40,191 bases of DNA, from NCBI GenBank assembly GCA_964455395.1, contig CAYVWB010000043.1:1-40191 (forward strand). The letters run 5' to 3'. Positions within the stretch are counted from its first letter, which is position 1. Every line of letters starts with the position of its first letter. The notes under the pieces were generated by a model that was not told the DNA's origin, made no database searches, and worked only from the letters and a program-made list of their open reading frames with translations. The position numbers and the translations under genes were made by a program. Shown here piece by piece: positions 1 to 7,339 of this stretch. The stretch is from CAYVWB01 sp964455395 (GTDB lineage: Bacteria; Desulfobacterota; Desulfovibrionia; Desulfovibrionales; Desulfovibrionaceae).

Positions 1-392
1 ATGAGGGCGGCGGTGGGCGCTGTGGGTTCCGGCCGCCAGACAGGGAAATCCATCATCAACCGGCCGCTGGCGGTGTATTCGACGAGCAGAGGGCCGCTGG
101 CGGACTCGAAGCGGATCACGGGGTCGTCATAGCCCAGCTCGGCGAAGAGCACGAAAGCAGCAGCCAGGGTGGCGTGGCCGCAGAGGTCTATCTCCGCCAT
201 GGGTGTGAACCAGCGGATGCCGAAGCCCTTGCCTTCGGGCGTGAAGAACGCCGTTTCGGCGAGGTTGTTCTCTGCGGCGATGGCCTGCATGACGTCGTCG
301 TCCAGCCATTTCATGAGCGGACACACCGCAGCGGGGTTGCCGCGGAAGACCTGGCTGGTGAAGGCGTCCACTTGATAGAGGGGGATCTCCAC
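1..392 (-). CDS. PhzF-family isomerase/epimerase-like protein (3' end cut by window edge)
   Basis: About 130 N-terminal residues are present; the rest lies beyond the left edge. The translation opens VEIPLYQVDAFTSQVFRGNP, the usual PhzF/YddE start. It carries the conserved Glu (about residue 46, in NNLAETAFF), which is the general acid/base of PhzF, and the CGHATLAAA segment that follows it in the family. The start chosen is the GTG at 390-392, preceded by a purine-rich GAGAG; no ATG fits the family start better. The gene is 62 nt downstream of the fumarase beta gene on the same strand, so it may be the last gene of the frd-fum transcript. PhzF relatives outside phenazine clusters have mostly unknown substrates, and nothing here points to phenazine synthesis. 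The family call is secure and the reaction unknown. Confidence 0.88.
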   Translation of the reverse strand, partial: MEIPLYQVDAFTSQVFRGNPAAVCPLMKWLDDDVMQAIAAENNLAETAFFTPEGKGFGIRWFTPMAEIDLCGHATLAAAFVLFAELGYDDPVIRFESASGPLLVEYTASGRLMMDFPVWRPEPTAPTAAL

Positions 393-454
393 GTGCGTCT
401 CTCTGTGGCGTAACAGTGAAGGCGCAGCCGAGGTGTGGGCTGTGCTGCTTCGGG

Positions 455-994
455 TTACCGTTTGGCGGTGACGTACAATTCGCCGCCGTGACTGTCGTTG
501 ATCACCGTGACGGGGAAGTCCTTCACGGTGAGAGCCCGGATGGCTTCGGGGCCGAGGTCTTCGTACGCGACGATCTCGGCGGCTTGAATCTTCTGGGAGA
601 GCAGGGCGCCGGCGCCGCCTGTGGCGCCGAAGTAGACGCCGGTGTGTTCCGCAAGCGCATCCCGGACTTCCTGATTGCGCCGCCCTTTGCCGATGGTGGC
701 TTTCAGGCCGAGGCGGTGCAGGTAGGGCGCGTAGGCGTCCATGCGGTAGCTGGTGGTGGGACCGGCAGAGCCGATGGGCCGCCCCGGCGGCGCCGGCGAG
801 GGCCCCACGTAATAGACGATTGCGCCCTGGAGTTCGAAGGGGAGCGCGCCTCCATGCTGCAAGGTTTCCACCATGCGCTTGTGGGCGGCGTCCCGTGCGG
901 TGTAGATGACGCCGGTGATGAACGCCACGTCGCCTGTCTTGAGCGCGGCCACGGCTTCGTCGGTCAGCGGGGTGGTGAGTCTGTGCTCGGCCAT
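455..994 (-). CDS. Class I fumarate hydratase, beta (C-terminal) subunit
   Basis: This 179-residue protein matches the C-terminal domain of class I [4Fe-4S] fumarases and L(+)-tartrate dehydratases, which in many anaerobes is a separate subunit. It carries the family stretch YYVGPSPAPPGRPIGSAGPT followed by TSYRMD (about residues 61-86), which helps form the substrate site. Together with the alpha subunit it hydrates fumarate to L-malate in the cytoplasm. The start is the ATG at 992-994, which overlaps the TGA of the alpha gene (ATGA). This implies translational coupling and one-to-one synthesis. The reading frame stays open well upstream of that ATG, but the residues there look unlike the family and overlap the alpha gene. 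Linkage to frdCAB favours fumarase over tartrate dehydratase. Confidence 0.93.
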   Translation of the reverse strand: MAEHRLTTPLTDEAVAALKTGDVAFITGVIYTARDAAHKRMVETLQHGGALPFELQGAIVYYVGPSPAPPGRPIGSAGPTTSYRMDAYAPYLHRLGLKATIGKGRRNQEVRDALAEHTGVYFGATGGAGALLSQKIQAAEIVAYEDLGPEAIRALTVKDFPVTVINDSHGGELYVTAKR

Positions 995-1830
995 CAGAGG
1001 GTGACCTCCTTGTGCCGGCTGGAGTGGCACTGGATGTTCACGGCCAGGGGGAGGCTCGCCAGGTGCACCGGGCCCATGGCGATCTTCACGCCCAGACAGG
1101 TGGTCTTGCCGCCCAGCCCCATGGGTCCAACGCCCAGTTCGTTCACCAACGCGAGGAGTTCGGCTTCCTTGGCGGCGACGTCCGGGTCCGGGTGGATGTC
1201 GTCCAGGGGTCGCAAGAGCGCTTTCTTGGCCATCACCGCGGCGGAGTCGAACGTACCGCCCACGCCCACGCCGATGACGATGGGGGGGCAAGGGTTGGGG
1301 CCCGCCTCGGCCACGCGGTCCAGGATGAACTGCTTGATCCCTTCGTAGCCTTGCGCAGGGGCCAGCATGGTGACGCGCGACATGTTTTCGCTGCCGCCGC
1401 CTTTGGCCATGAAGCTGATCTTGAGGGCGTCGCCGGGCGCAAGGTCCAGGTGGATCACCGCAGGCGTGTTGTCGCCGGTGTTGGCGCGGGTCATGGGGTC
1501 GCATGCGGACTTGCGCAGATAGCCCTCGGCGTAGCCTTTGCGCACGCCTTCGTTGAGCGCCTCGCGCAGACCGCCTTCCACCCGCGCTTCCTCTCCCAGC
1601 TCGACGAAAAGCACGGCGAGGCCGGTGTCCTGACACAAGGGGAGGCCGGATTCCTCGGCCAGATCAGCATTTTCCAGCAGTTGCCGGAAGATCTCCCGGG
1701 CCACGGGGGAGTCTTCCGCCGCCCGGGCTTCCTCGAAAGCGCGGCGCACGTCGGCGGGGAGGTAGCGGTTGCCGTCCATGCAGAGTTTGGCCACGGCGTC
1801 CACAACAGTCTCTTTGGGGATGATTCGCAT
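994..1830 (-). CDS. Class I fumarate hydratase, alpha (N-terminal) subunit
   Basis: 278 residues, the normal length for a separate class I fumarase alpha subunit. It holds the three cysteines expected to bind the catalytic [4Fe-4S] cluster: Cys66 (LCQDTG), Cys110 (SACDPMTRANTGDN) and Cys181 (GPNPCPPIVIGVGVGG). With the beta subunit it interconverts fumarate and malate. Such enzymes are oxygen-sensitive, which suits an anaerobe. The start is the ATG at 1828-1830 (MRIIPKETVV). An open frame continues to 1953 but overlaps frdB and lacks family similarity. It begins 13 nt after frdB, so it is very probably in the frd operon. The product of fumarate reductase run in reverse (fumarate) is the substrate here. 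Confidence 0.94.
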   Translation of the reverse strand: MRIIPKETVVDAVAKLCMDGNRYLPADVRRAFEEARAAEDSPVAREIFRQLLENADLAEESGLPLCQDTGLAVLFVELGEEARVEGGLREALNEGVRKGYAEGYLRKSACDPMTRANTGDNTPAVIHLDLAPGDALKISFMAKGGGSENMSRVTMLAPAQGYEGIKQFILDRVAEAGPNPCPPIVIGVGVGGTFDSAAVMAKKALLRPLDDIHPDPDVAAKEAELLALVNELGVGPMGLGGKTTCLGVKIAMGPVHLASLPLAVNIQCHSSRHKEVTL

Positions 1831-1843
1831 GGGGGAGCCCGCC

Positions 1844-2596
1844 TTACGCGAAGGCTTTGGAGTTGGGGTAGGACTTGCCGATGGCCGTGAGCGCGGCCTT
1901 GCGGCGCAGGAAGCCCAGCTGATCCTGCAGGGGGAGTCGTTTGGGGCAGACATCCTCGCAGGCGAGCAGCCCCATGCAGCCGAAGATCCCTTCGTCCGTG
2001 CCGATAAGTTCGAAATAGTCCTTGTCCGTCCGCAAGTCCCGGGGATCCAGCACGAAGCGACCCACGCGGTTCAAGCCCGCTGCGCCGAGAAAGTCCTCGC
2101 GCATGCGAGCCGTGCCGCAGGCGGCCACGCAGCAGCCGCACTCGATGCAGCGGTCCAGCTCGTAGATGGCGTTGGCCACTTCGTTGGGCATGCGCGCTTC
2201 TTCGGCGTGGGGGTCGAACTCCTTGTTCGTGTGGATCCAGGATTCCACGCGCTGGTACATCTGGCGGAACCAGGTCCCCGTGTCCACGGAGAGATCGCCC
2301 ACCAGCTTGAAGAAGGGCAGGGGCAGCAGGGTTATCTCCGCGGGGAGTTCGGCGGTCTTGGCGTGGCACGCCAGCCCGGGCCGACCGTTGATGACCATGC
2401 CGCATGAGCCGCAGACCCCGGCGCGGCAGCAGAAATCGAACTGCACGGAGGGGTCGAACTGTTCGCGGATCTGGTTGAGGGCCAGGAAGAGCGTCATGGA
2501 GTCGGTCTCCTCCAGGGAGAAGGCGTCCATGTGGGGCGTGTCGTGCTCGTCCACGGGATTGTGCCGGAAGACATGGATGGTGAGGGTTCTGGCCAT
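1844..2596 (-). CDS. frdB: Fumarate reductase / succinate dehydrogenase iron-sulfur subunit
   Basis: 250 residues with the three-cluster arrangement of FrdB. A plant-type [2Fe-2S] site is formed by Cys57, Cys62, Cys65 and Cys77 (CCRAGVCGSCG...LAC). [4Fe-4S] and [3Fe-4S] ligands follow at Cys150, 153, 156, 160, 207, 213 and 217 (CIECGCCVAAC and CMGLLACEDVCP). The spacing tracks Wolinella succinogenes FrdB to within a residue. The subunit carries electrons between the FrdC haems and the FAD of FrdA on the cytoplasmic face of the membrane. It starts 4 nt after frdA. The complex can run as fumarate reductase or succinate dehydrogenase, and sequence does not decide the direction. Confidence 0.96.
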   Translation of the reverse strand: MARTLTIHVFRHNPVDEHDTPHMDAFSLEETDSMTLFLALNQIREQFDPSVQFDFCCRAGVCGSCGMVINGRPGLACHAKTAELPAEITLLPLPFFKLVGDLSVDTGTWFRQMYQRVESWIHTNKEFDPHAEEARMPNEVANAIYELDRCIECGCCVAACGTARMREDFLGAAGLNRVGRFVLDPRDLRTDKDYFELIGTDEGIFGCMGLLACEDVCPKRLPLQDQLGFLRRKAALTAIGKSYPNSKAFA

Positions 2597-2600
2597 GGCG

Positions 2601-4433
2601 TTAGTCCTTGTTGGCGTCCCGGGGGATGATGGCGCCGCCGCCGTAGCCGCGTTCGCCGGGAGGGATCTCGAAGACTGCGGTGGCGTCCTCGTACCGCAGG
2701 GTGGGGAGGTCGTCGCCGGCGTTCCAGGTGGCGAGGGTGCGGTTCAGCCAATCGCGGTCGTTGCGCTCGGGGTAGTCTTCACGGGTGTGGGAGCCGCGGC
2801 TCTCCGTGCGCATGAGCGCGCCGAACGTCACACACTGCGCGAGACGCACCATGCCGGGCAGCTTGATGGCCAAGGCCAGTTCCGGGTTGGCGCCTTTGCC
2901 GTTGGACTGCAGCCCCACGCGCAAGGCGCGCTGGTGGATCGCCTTGAGTTCCTCCACGCCGCGGGCGAGGTCCGCCTCGTTGCGGTAGATGCCGGCGGCG
3001 TATTCGAGCACGTCGAACATGGCGTCGCGCACGGTGTAGACGTTCTCCCGGCCTGTGGCGCCGCGGACGATATCGTCGATGCGGGCGCGGTCTTTGGCGG
3101 CCTGGTCCTTGATGACGCCGGTGGGGATGCGGGATTCGTAGCCGTGCAGGAATTCGACGATCTTCAATCCCACGATGCCGCCGGCCACCACGGTTTCCGC
3201 CAGGGAGTTGCCGCCCAGGCGGTTGAAGCCGTGCATGTCCCAGCAGGCGGCTTCGCCAGCGGAAAAGAGGCCTGTCAGGCCGTACGCCGCGCCATCCTTG
3301 TTGGTCCGTACGCCGCCCATGGAGTAGTGCTGGGTGGGCCGCACGGGGATGAGCGACTCCACGGGATCCACGCCCAGAAAAGACTGGCAGATCTCGTCCA
3401 CTTCGCGCAGCTTGGTGCGGATGTGCTTCTCGCCCAAGTGGCGGATATCAAGCCAGAGGTGTTGCCCATAGGGAGAATCAACCCCCTTGCCTTGGCGCAT
3501 GTGGTGCGTCATCCAGCGCGACACCACATCGCGGGAGGCCAGCTCCGCCTTCTCGGGCTCGTAGTCCGGCATGAAACGATGGAGGTCCTTGTCCAGCAGG
3601 GTGCCGCCGTCGCCTCGACACCCTTCGGTCACGAGAATGTCCGTGGGCGCGATGCCTGTGGGATGAAACTGCACGGCCTCCATGTTCCCCAGGGGGACCA
3701 CTTGCGTATCCAGACAGGCGATGTGCGCGCCGCCGTCGTTGATGACGGCGTTGGTGGAAGCGCGATAGATGCGGCCGAATCCGCCGGAGGCGATGAGCGT
3801 GGCTTTGGCGACATACGCCCGCAGCGCGCCCGTGCGCAGACACCGCGCGATGGCCCCGAAACAGACGCCGTCGTCATGGATGAGGCTGATGACTTCCATG
3901 CGGTCGTGGACGTCCACGCCGAGCTGCGCCGCACGGTTGTCCATGGTGTAGAGCACGCTATGGCCGGTGCCGTCGCACGCGTAGCAGGTGCGCCATTTGG
4001 CGGTGCCGCCGAACGCCCGTGCGTGGATGAGACCGCGGTTCGCCTCCAGCTCTTCCTTGTCGAATGGTTTGCCGCCTTTGTAGTAGGTATGCACGCCGGG
4101 CTCCACGCGGTTCCACGGCACGCCCCAGTGGGAGAGGCGGCGCATCTCGATGGGCGCCGTGTCCGCGAAAAGTCGGGCCACTTCCTGGTCGCAGCCCCAG
4201 TCGGAGCCTTTGACGGTGTCGGCGAAGTGGATGTCGGGACCGTCGCCTTCGCCCATGGCGCAGTTGGCGAGGGCGGCCTGCATGCCGCCTTGCGCCGCGC
4301 AGGAGTGCGAGCGTCGCGCAGGCACGAGGCTCAGACAGACGACGGAGAAACCGGCGCCGGCGGCTTCCACGGCGCAGCGTTCGCCGGCCAGGCCCGCGCC
4401 CACACAGAGCAGGTCGGTATAGAGCATGTCCAT
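2601..4433 (-). CDS. frdA: Fumarate reductase / succinate dehydrogenase flavoprotein subunit
   Basis: 610 residues. The N-terminal dinucleotide-binding fold (LLCVGAGLAGERCAVEAA) is followed by RSHSCAAQGGMQAAL. His43 there is the residue that binds FAD covalently in this family, and has the same number in the Wolinella enzyme. Downstream come the substrate segments FHPTG, ASRDVVSRWM (active-site Arg region), HYSMGG and GFNRLGGNSLAE. The C-terminal helical domain ends with the conserved RESRGSHTREDYPERNDRDW. It reduces fumarate, or oxidises succinate, at the flavin. It is 10 nt downstream of frdC and 4 nt upstream of frdB. The strand opposite holds a long open frame, which is a GC-composition shadow. 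Confidence 0.97.
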   Translation of the reverse strand: MDMLYTDLLCVGAGLAGERCAVEAAGAGFSVVCLSLVPARRSHSCAAQGGMQAALANCAMGEGDGPDIHFADTVKGSDWGCDQEVARLFADTAPIEMRRLSHWGVPWNRVEPGVHTYYKGGKPFDKEELEANRGLIHARAFGGTAKWRTCYACDGTGHSVLYTMDNRAAQLGVDVHDRMEVISLIHDDGVCFGAIARCLRTGALRAYVAKATLIASGGFGRIYRASTNAVINDGGAHIACLDTQVVPLGNMEAVQFHPTGIAPTDILVTEGCRGDGGTLLDKDLHRFMPDYEPEKAELASRDVVSRWMTHHMRQGKGVDSPYGQHLWLDIRHLGEKHIRTKLREVDEICQSFLGVDPVESLIPVRPTQHYSMGGVRTNKDGAAYGLTGLFSAGEAACWDMHGFNRLGGNSLAETVVAGGIVGLKIVEFLHGYESRIPTGVIKDQAAKDRARIDDIVRGATGRENVYTVRDAMFDVLEYAAGIYRNEADLARGVEELKAIHQRALRVGLQSNGKGANPELALAIKLPGMVRLAQCVTFGALMRTESRGSHTREDYPERNDRDWLNRTLATWNAGDDLPTLRYEDATAVFEIPPGERGYGGGAIIPRDANKD

Positions 4434-4443
4434 GGCGGCCTCC

Positions 4444-5112
4444 TCAGCGCACGACGATGGTCAAGGTGAGGAACCGCACGAGCGCCAGGACGCCGATCAC
4501 CAAAAAGACGACGATCAACCCCCGCTCGATCTTCTTTCCCGTTCCGCGCGTGCTGCGGCGGATGAAGCCCCACTTCACCCCGATGCGGTAGAGACCCACG
4601 GAGATGTGCGCCTCCACCAGGGGCAGCAGCACCAGATAGAAGAGGAGCCACGGCCAGTGCTGCACCCGGGCCGCGCTCTTGAACGCCGTGATGGGCAGGT
4701 CAGTCAGCACGACCCACATGTGGATGACGCCCAGCAGAAGGATGACCATGGCGGAGACCGCCTGCACGATCCATAGCCATGTGTCCGTGTGCCGCAGCAT
4801 CCGGGCGTGGCGGAACAGCACTTTCTGCTGTGCGAGACGAAACGGCGCCTTGCGCACGGCCAACACGAAATGCGCCAGGAAGATCACGGCCACAAGCGGT
4901 CCGCCCACTTGCGCCAACCCCGTGGTTTCGAAGAATTCGGCGATGGAGTTCATCGCCCCGGGGCCGATGACCACGCTCGCGACCAGAATCATGTGCGCCC
5001 ACATGAAGAGCACAAGCGCCAACCCGGTCAACATCTGCAGCCAGTCCATATAGGCTGCCGTCTTCGCAGTGACCTTGGCCGGGAGGGCGCTCTCCATTGC
5101 GGTTCGAGCCAT
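4444..5112 (-). CDS. frdC: Fumarate reductase dihaem cytochrome b membrane subunit (Wolinella type)
   Basis: 222 residues with five hydrophobic helices (about 28-50, 70-88, 112-136, 152-175, 197-216). Four histidines sit in the helices at His40, His81, His131 and His169. They match in order and spacing the four axial ligands of the two b haems in Wolinella FrdC. The protein anchors FrdAB and exchanges electrons with menaquinone. The start ATG at 5110-5112 follows GGAGG. It is the first gene of the run frdC-frdA-frdB-fumarase. The C-A-B order with one large dihaem anchor separates it from E. coli-type FrdCD and from SdhCD. Confidence 0.94.
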   Translation of the reverse strand: MARTAMESALPAKVTAKTAAYMDWLQMLTGLALVLFMWAHMILVASVVIGPGAMNSIAEFFETTGLAQVGGPLVAVIFLAHFVLAVRKAPFRLAQQKVLFRHARMLRHTDTWLWIVQAVSAMVILLLGVIHMWVVLTDLPITAFKSAARVQHWPWLLFYLVLLPLVEAHISVGLYRIGVKWGFIRRSTRGTGKKIERGLIVVFLVIGVLALVRFLTLTIVVR

Positions 5113-5296
5113 GATGCGCCTCCAGTGACAGCGGTTGTGGAGAGAACGTCTGGTTACATTCCAACACCAGCCCCGCTACGCTCACCGCGCCGCGCTGGAC
5201 TCCCAAGCCGTCCGAAAAACCGGACTTGCGCCTCGCCAGGAACCCAGCGCCGAAAGACGAACGTGTCGGGTGGCGTTCATGTAAACCAATCCTTCG

Positions 5297-5339
5297 ATTA
5301 TGTCCATTGCGTGACGTCACACGACGCACTTTATGGACA
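5297..5339 (-). promoter_or_regulatory. Candidate frd promoter/operator: inverted repeat over a -10-like hexamer
   Basis: Arms TGTCCAT (5301-5307) and ATGGACA (5333-5339) face each other, with a further GTG/CAC match inside, giving 10 of 13 paired positions. Within lies the perfect palindrome GTGACGTCAC (5311-5320). Read on the minus strand, CATAAT (5297-5302) is one base from the -10 consensus and touches the left arm. No good -35 stands 17 nt upstream, as expected for an activator-dependent promoter. The site is about 185 nt upstream of frdC. This is inference from pattern only. The rest of the 5113-5709 gap holds no convincing gene. Confidence 0.35.
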
Positions 5340-5641
5340 CCTTTCGCAGATATCGCCGACATCCAGCATGTTACTGCCTCGGACGCCAAGCCCAGGGTTG
5401 ACGCACGCCGGCGCAGGACCGTCACCGAATCAGGCGGATTCCGGCGGTATCAGGCGGAAATCGGGTGGGGAATGGGGGGAGCGGCCATCGCGACGAACCG
5501 CCTCGACGCATGAATGCGTAGGCGCCTGTCTCAGGTCGGGCCACGGGAACGAGGGTGCGTCTTGCGGAAGAACGCCGCCGCGCGCATGGACCAATCGTGA
5601 CTTCGTCACACCATTGATCGGGCGACTCGGGACGCTGATGG

Positions 5642-5668
5642 GCCGCGCGGCTTGCGAAGCGGCGCGGC
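5642..5668. other. GC-rich stem-loop downstream of xth
   Basis: GCCGCGC (5642-5648) pairs with GCGCGGC (5662-5668). After a single mismatch, GCTT (5650-5653) pairs with AAGC (5657-5660) around a 3-nt loop. It lies 42 nt after the xth stop and could limit read-through from xth into the frd leader. No U-run follows on either strand, so it is not a standard intrinsic terminator. Confidence 0.4.
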
Positions 5669-5709
5669 GAGAGCATGCAATACACGTAACGGGAAAAGCG
5701 GCGGCGGGG

Positions 5710-6486
5710 TCACTCCCCTTCCACCCGCAGGCCCACGGGGCAGTGGTCCGACCCCATCACAGCCGGCTCGTGCCAGCACGCCTGCACGCGGTCCGCCAAC
5801 TCGGCGCTGGCGAAGAAGTAGTCGATGCGCCACCCCACGTTCTTGGCGCGGGCGTTGCGCCACGGCGCCCACCAGGTGTAGTGGCCGCCCGCGGTTTCGA
5901 ACTTGCGGAAGCAGTCCACCCACCCCGCCGCCACGAACCGGTCCAGCCAGGCGCGCTCCACCGGCAAAAAGCCGGAGGTCTGCGCGTTGCGGTCCGGGTG
6001 CGCCAGGTCGCGGTCCTGGTGCGCGGTGTTCACGTCCCCGCAGACGAGCACGGGCTTTTCCTCTCGCAAGGCCTGGACGTAGTCGAAGAACGCCTCGTAG
6101 TAGCCCAGCTTGTAGGCGAGGCGCTCCTCGTCCTTCTGCCCATTGGGAAAGTAGACGCCCACCACGTGGAAGGAGGGGTATTCCAGACGGATCAACCGAC
6201 CCTCCCCCTGATAGCGAGGGTCCGGCAGCCCCGTGTGCGCGGCCAGGGGCGGCGTCTTGTAGAGCGCAGCCACGCCGGAGTATCCCTTCTTGACCTCGGC
6301 GGGGCGCCACACGGCCTCGTACCCGGCGGGCGCGCGGGAGGCTTCCTCCAGTTGTTCCGGCCTGGCTTTCGTCTCCTGCAGGAAGACGGCGTCCGCGTCT
6401 GAGGCTTCCAGCCATGCCGCGAAGCCTTTCTTCCAGATGGCGCGGTAGCCGTTCACGTTCCAGGTATAGAAGGTGTAGGTTCGCAT
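5710..6486 (-). CDS. xth: Exodeoxyribonuclease III (AP endonuclease family)
   Basis: 258 residues, typical for the ExoIII/APE1 endonuclease-exonuclease-phosphatase fold. Catalytic segments are in order: TWNVNG (Asn for metal), FLQETK (Glu38, metal ligand), VGVYFPNG (Tyr), LVCGDVNTAHQDRDL (Asp/Asn), WRIDYFF and the terminal GSDHCPV (Asp-His pair). It cuts DNA at abasic sites and removes 3'-blocking groups in base-excision repair. The start ATG at 6484-6486 gives the usual family N-terminus (MRTYTFYTWNVNGYRA). It is followed about 600 nt later by frdC on the same strand but is unlikely to share its transcript. No unusual residue changes are seen. Confidence 0.96.
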   Translation of the reverse strand: MRTYTFYTWNVNGYRAIWKKGFAAWLEASDADAVFLQETKARPEQLEEASRAPAGYEAVWRPAEVKKGYSGVAALYKTPPLAAHTGLPDPRYQGEGRLIRLEYPSFHVVGVYFPNGQKDEERLAYKLGYYEAFFDYVQALREEKPVLVCGDVNTAHQDRDLAHPDRNAQTSGFLPVERAWLDRFVAAGWVDCFRKFETAGGHYTWWAPWRNARAKNVGWRIDYFFASAELADRVQACWHEPAVMGSDHCPVGLRVEGE

Positions 6487-6542
6487 CGTCCCACTCTACC
6501 CCGTGGGAGTCGTCTTGTCACGGCGTCCCTCATCTGCACACG

Positions 6543-6587
6543 AAAAACGCGGGAGCAAGCCCTGCGCACAAGGCGTGCTCCCGCGTT
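6543..6587 (-). terminator. Intrinsic terminator after lepB
   Basis: A perfect 12-bp stem, AACGCGGGAGCA (6546-6557) with TGCTCCCGCGTT (6576-6587), has three further GCC/GGC pairs inside. On the minus strand it runs straight into TTTTT (complement of 6543-6547). It lies 80 nt after the lepB stop and should end the lepA-lepB transcript before xth. Confidence 0.88.
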
Positions 6588-6666
6588 CATGCGCAGGGAA
6601 AGCGGAGGTCGCTCGCGGCGGCGTGACGGTGCGCCGGCGTGCGGATCTCGGGTGGGGGGGCGGTCG

Positions 6667-7269
6667 TTATTCGATGCCCATGCCGATGCGGTCCCAGCGC
6701 ACGTCGCCCATACCTTCCCAGGACCAGTAGATGATCCAGGCCTTGCCTTTGATGAGGTCTTCCTCCACGAAGCCCCAGAAGCGGGAGTCGTGGGATTCGT
6801 CGCGGTTGTCGCCCATCATGAAATAGCTGTCTTCGGGCACGGTGAAGGGGCCTTTGTTGTCCCGGGCAGTGTCGAGGATCTGGTCGTCCGTGAACTGGAC
6901 GTAGGGTTCGTCGAGGGGTTCGTCGTTGATGTAGACAACCTTGTCGCGAATCTCCATGGTGTCGCCGGGCACGCCGATGACGCGCTTGATGAAATCCTGG
7001 TCGGGATTCTTGGGGAAGCGGAACACGACGATGTCTCCGCGTTCGGGCTTGGAGAACTCGATGAGCTCGTAGTCGGTGAAAGGCGCTTTGACGCCGTAGA
7101 CGATCTTGGAGACGAGCAAGTGGTCGCCTATCTGCAAGGTTTCCAGCATGGAGCCCGAAGGAATCTTGAAGGCCTGGACGAAGAAAGCGCGGATGACCAT
7201 GGCCAGAATGAAGGCGACGATGATGGCTTCGGTATATTCTTTGAGTGCTTTTTGCCAGCGTGGTGTCAT
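6667..7269 (-). CDS. lepB: Signal peptidase I
   Basis: 200 residues, a short single-anchor form of the S26 family. A hydrophobic segment at about 14-33 anchors the protein. The catalytic Ser is Ser40 in FKIPSGSML, and the Lys general base is Lys95 in FIKRVIGVPGD. The C-terminal box GDNRDESHDSRFWGFV is complete. It removes signal peptides from exported proteins at the outer face of the cytoplasmic membrane. It lies 70 nt downstream of lepA, the same order as in many proteobacteria, and an intrinsic terminator follows. Confidence 0.97.
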   Translation of the reverse strand: MTPRWQKALKEYTEAIIVAFILAMVIRAFFVQAFKIPSGSMLETLQIGDHLLVSKIVYGVKAPFTDYELIEFSKPERGDIVVFRFPKNPDQDFIKRVIGVPGDTMEIRDKVVYINDEPLDEPYVQFTDDQILDTARDNKGPFTVPEDSYFMMGDNRDESHDSRFWGFVEEDLIKGKAWIIYWSWEGMGDVRWDRIGMGIE

Positions 7270-7339
7270 GGGGCGTCCTTCGTGACGGTTGTGACGGGGG
7301 ATGACAATGTCTGCGGGTGTGGAGGGCCGGTGCGGCGCG

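Noticed and set aside
2166..4469. Plus-strand open frame of 767 codons opposite frdA/frdB
   Set aside because: It is antisense to two clearly conserved genes, has no ribosome-binding site and a GC-driven His/Ala/Gly composition. A composition shadow.
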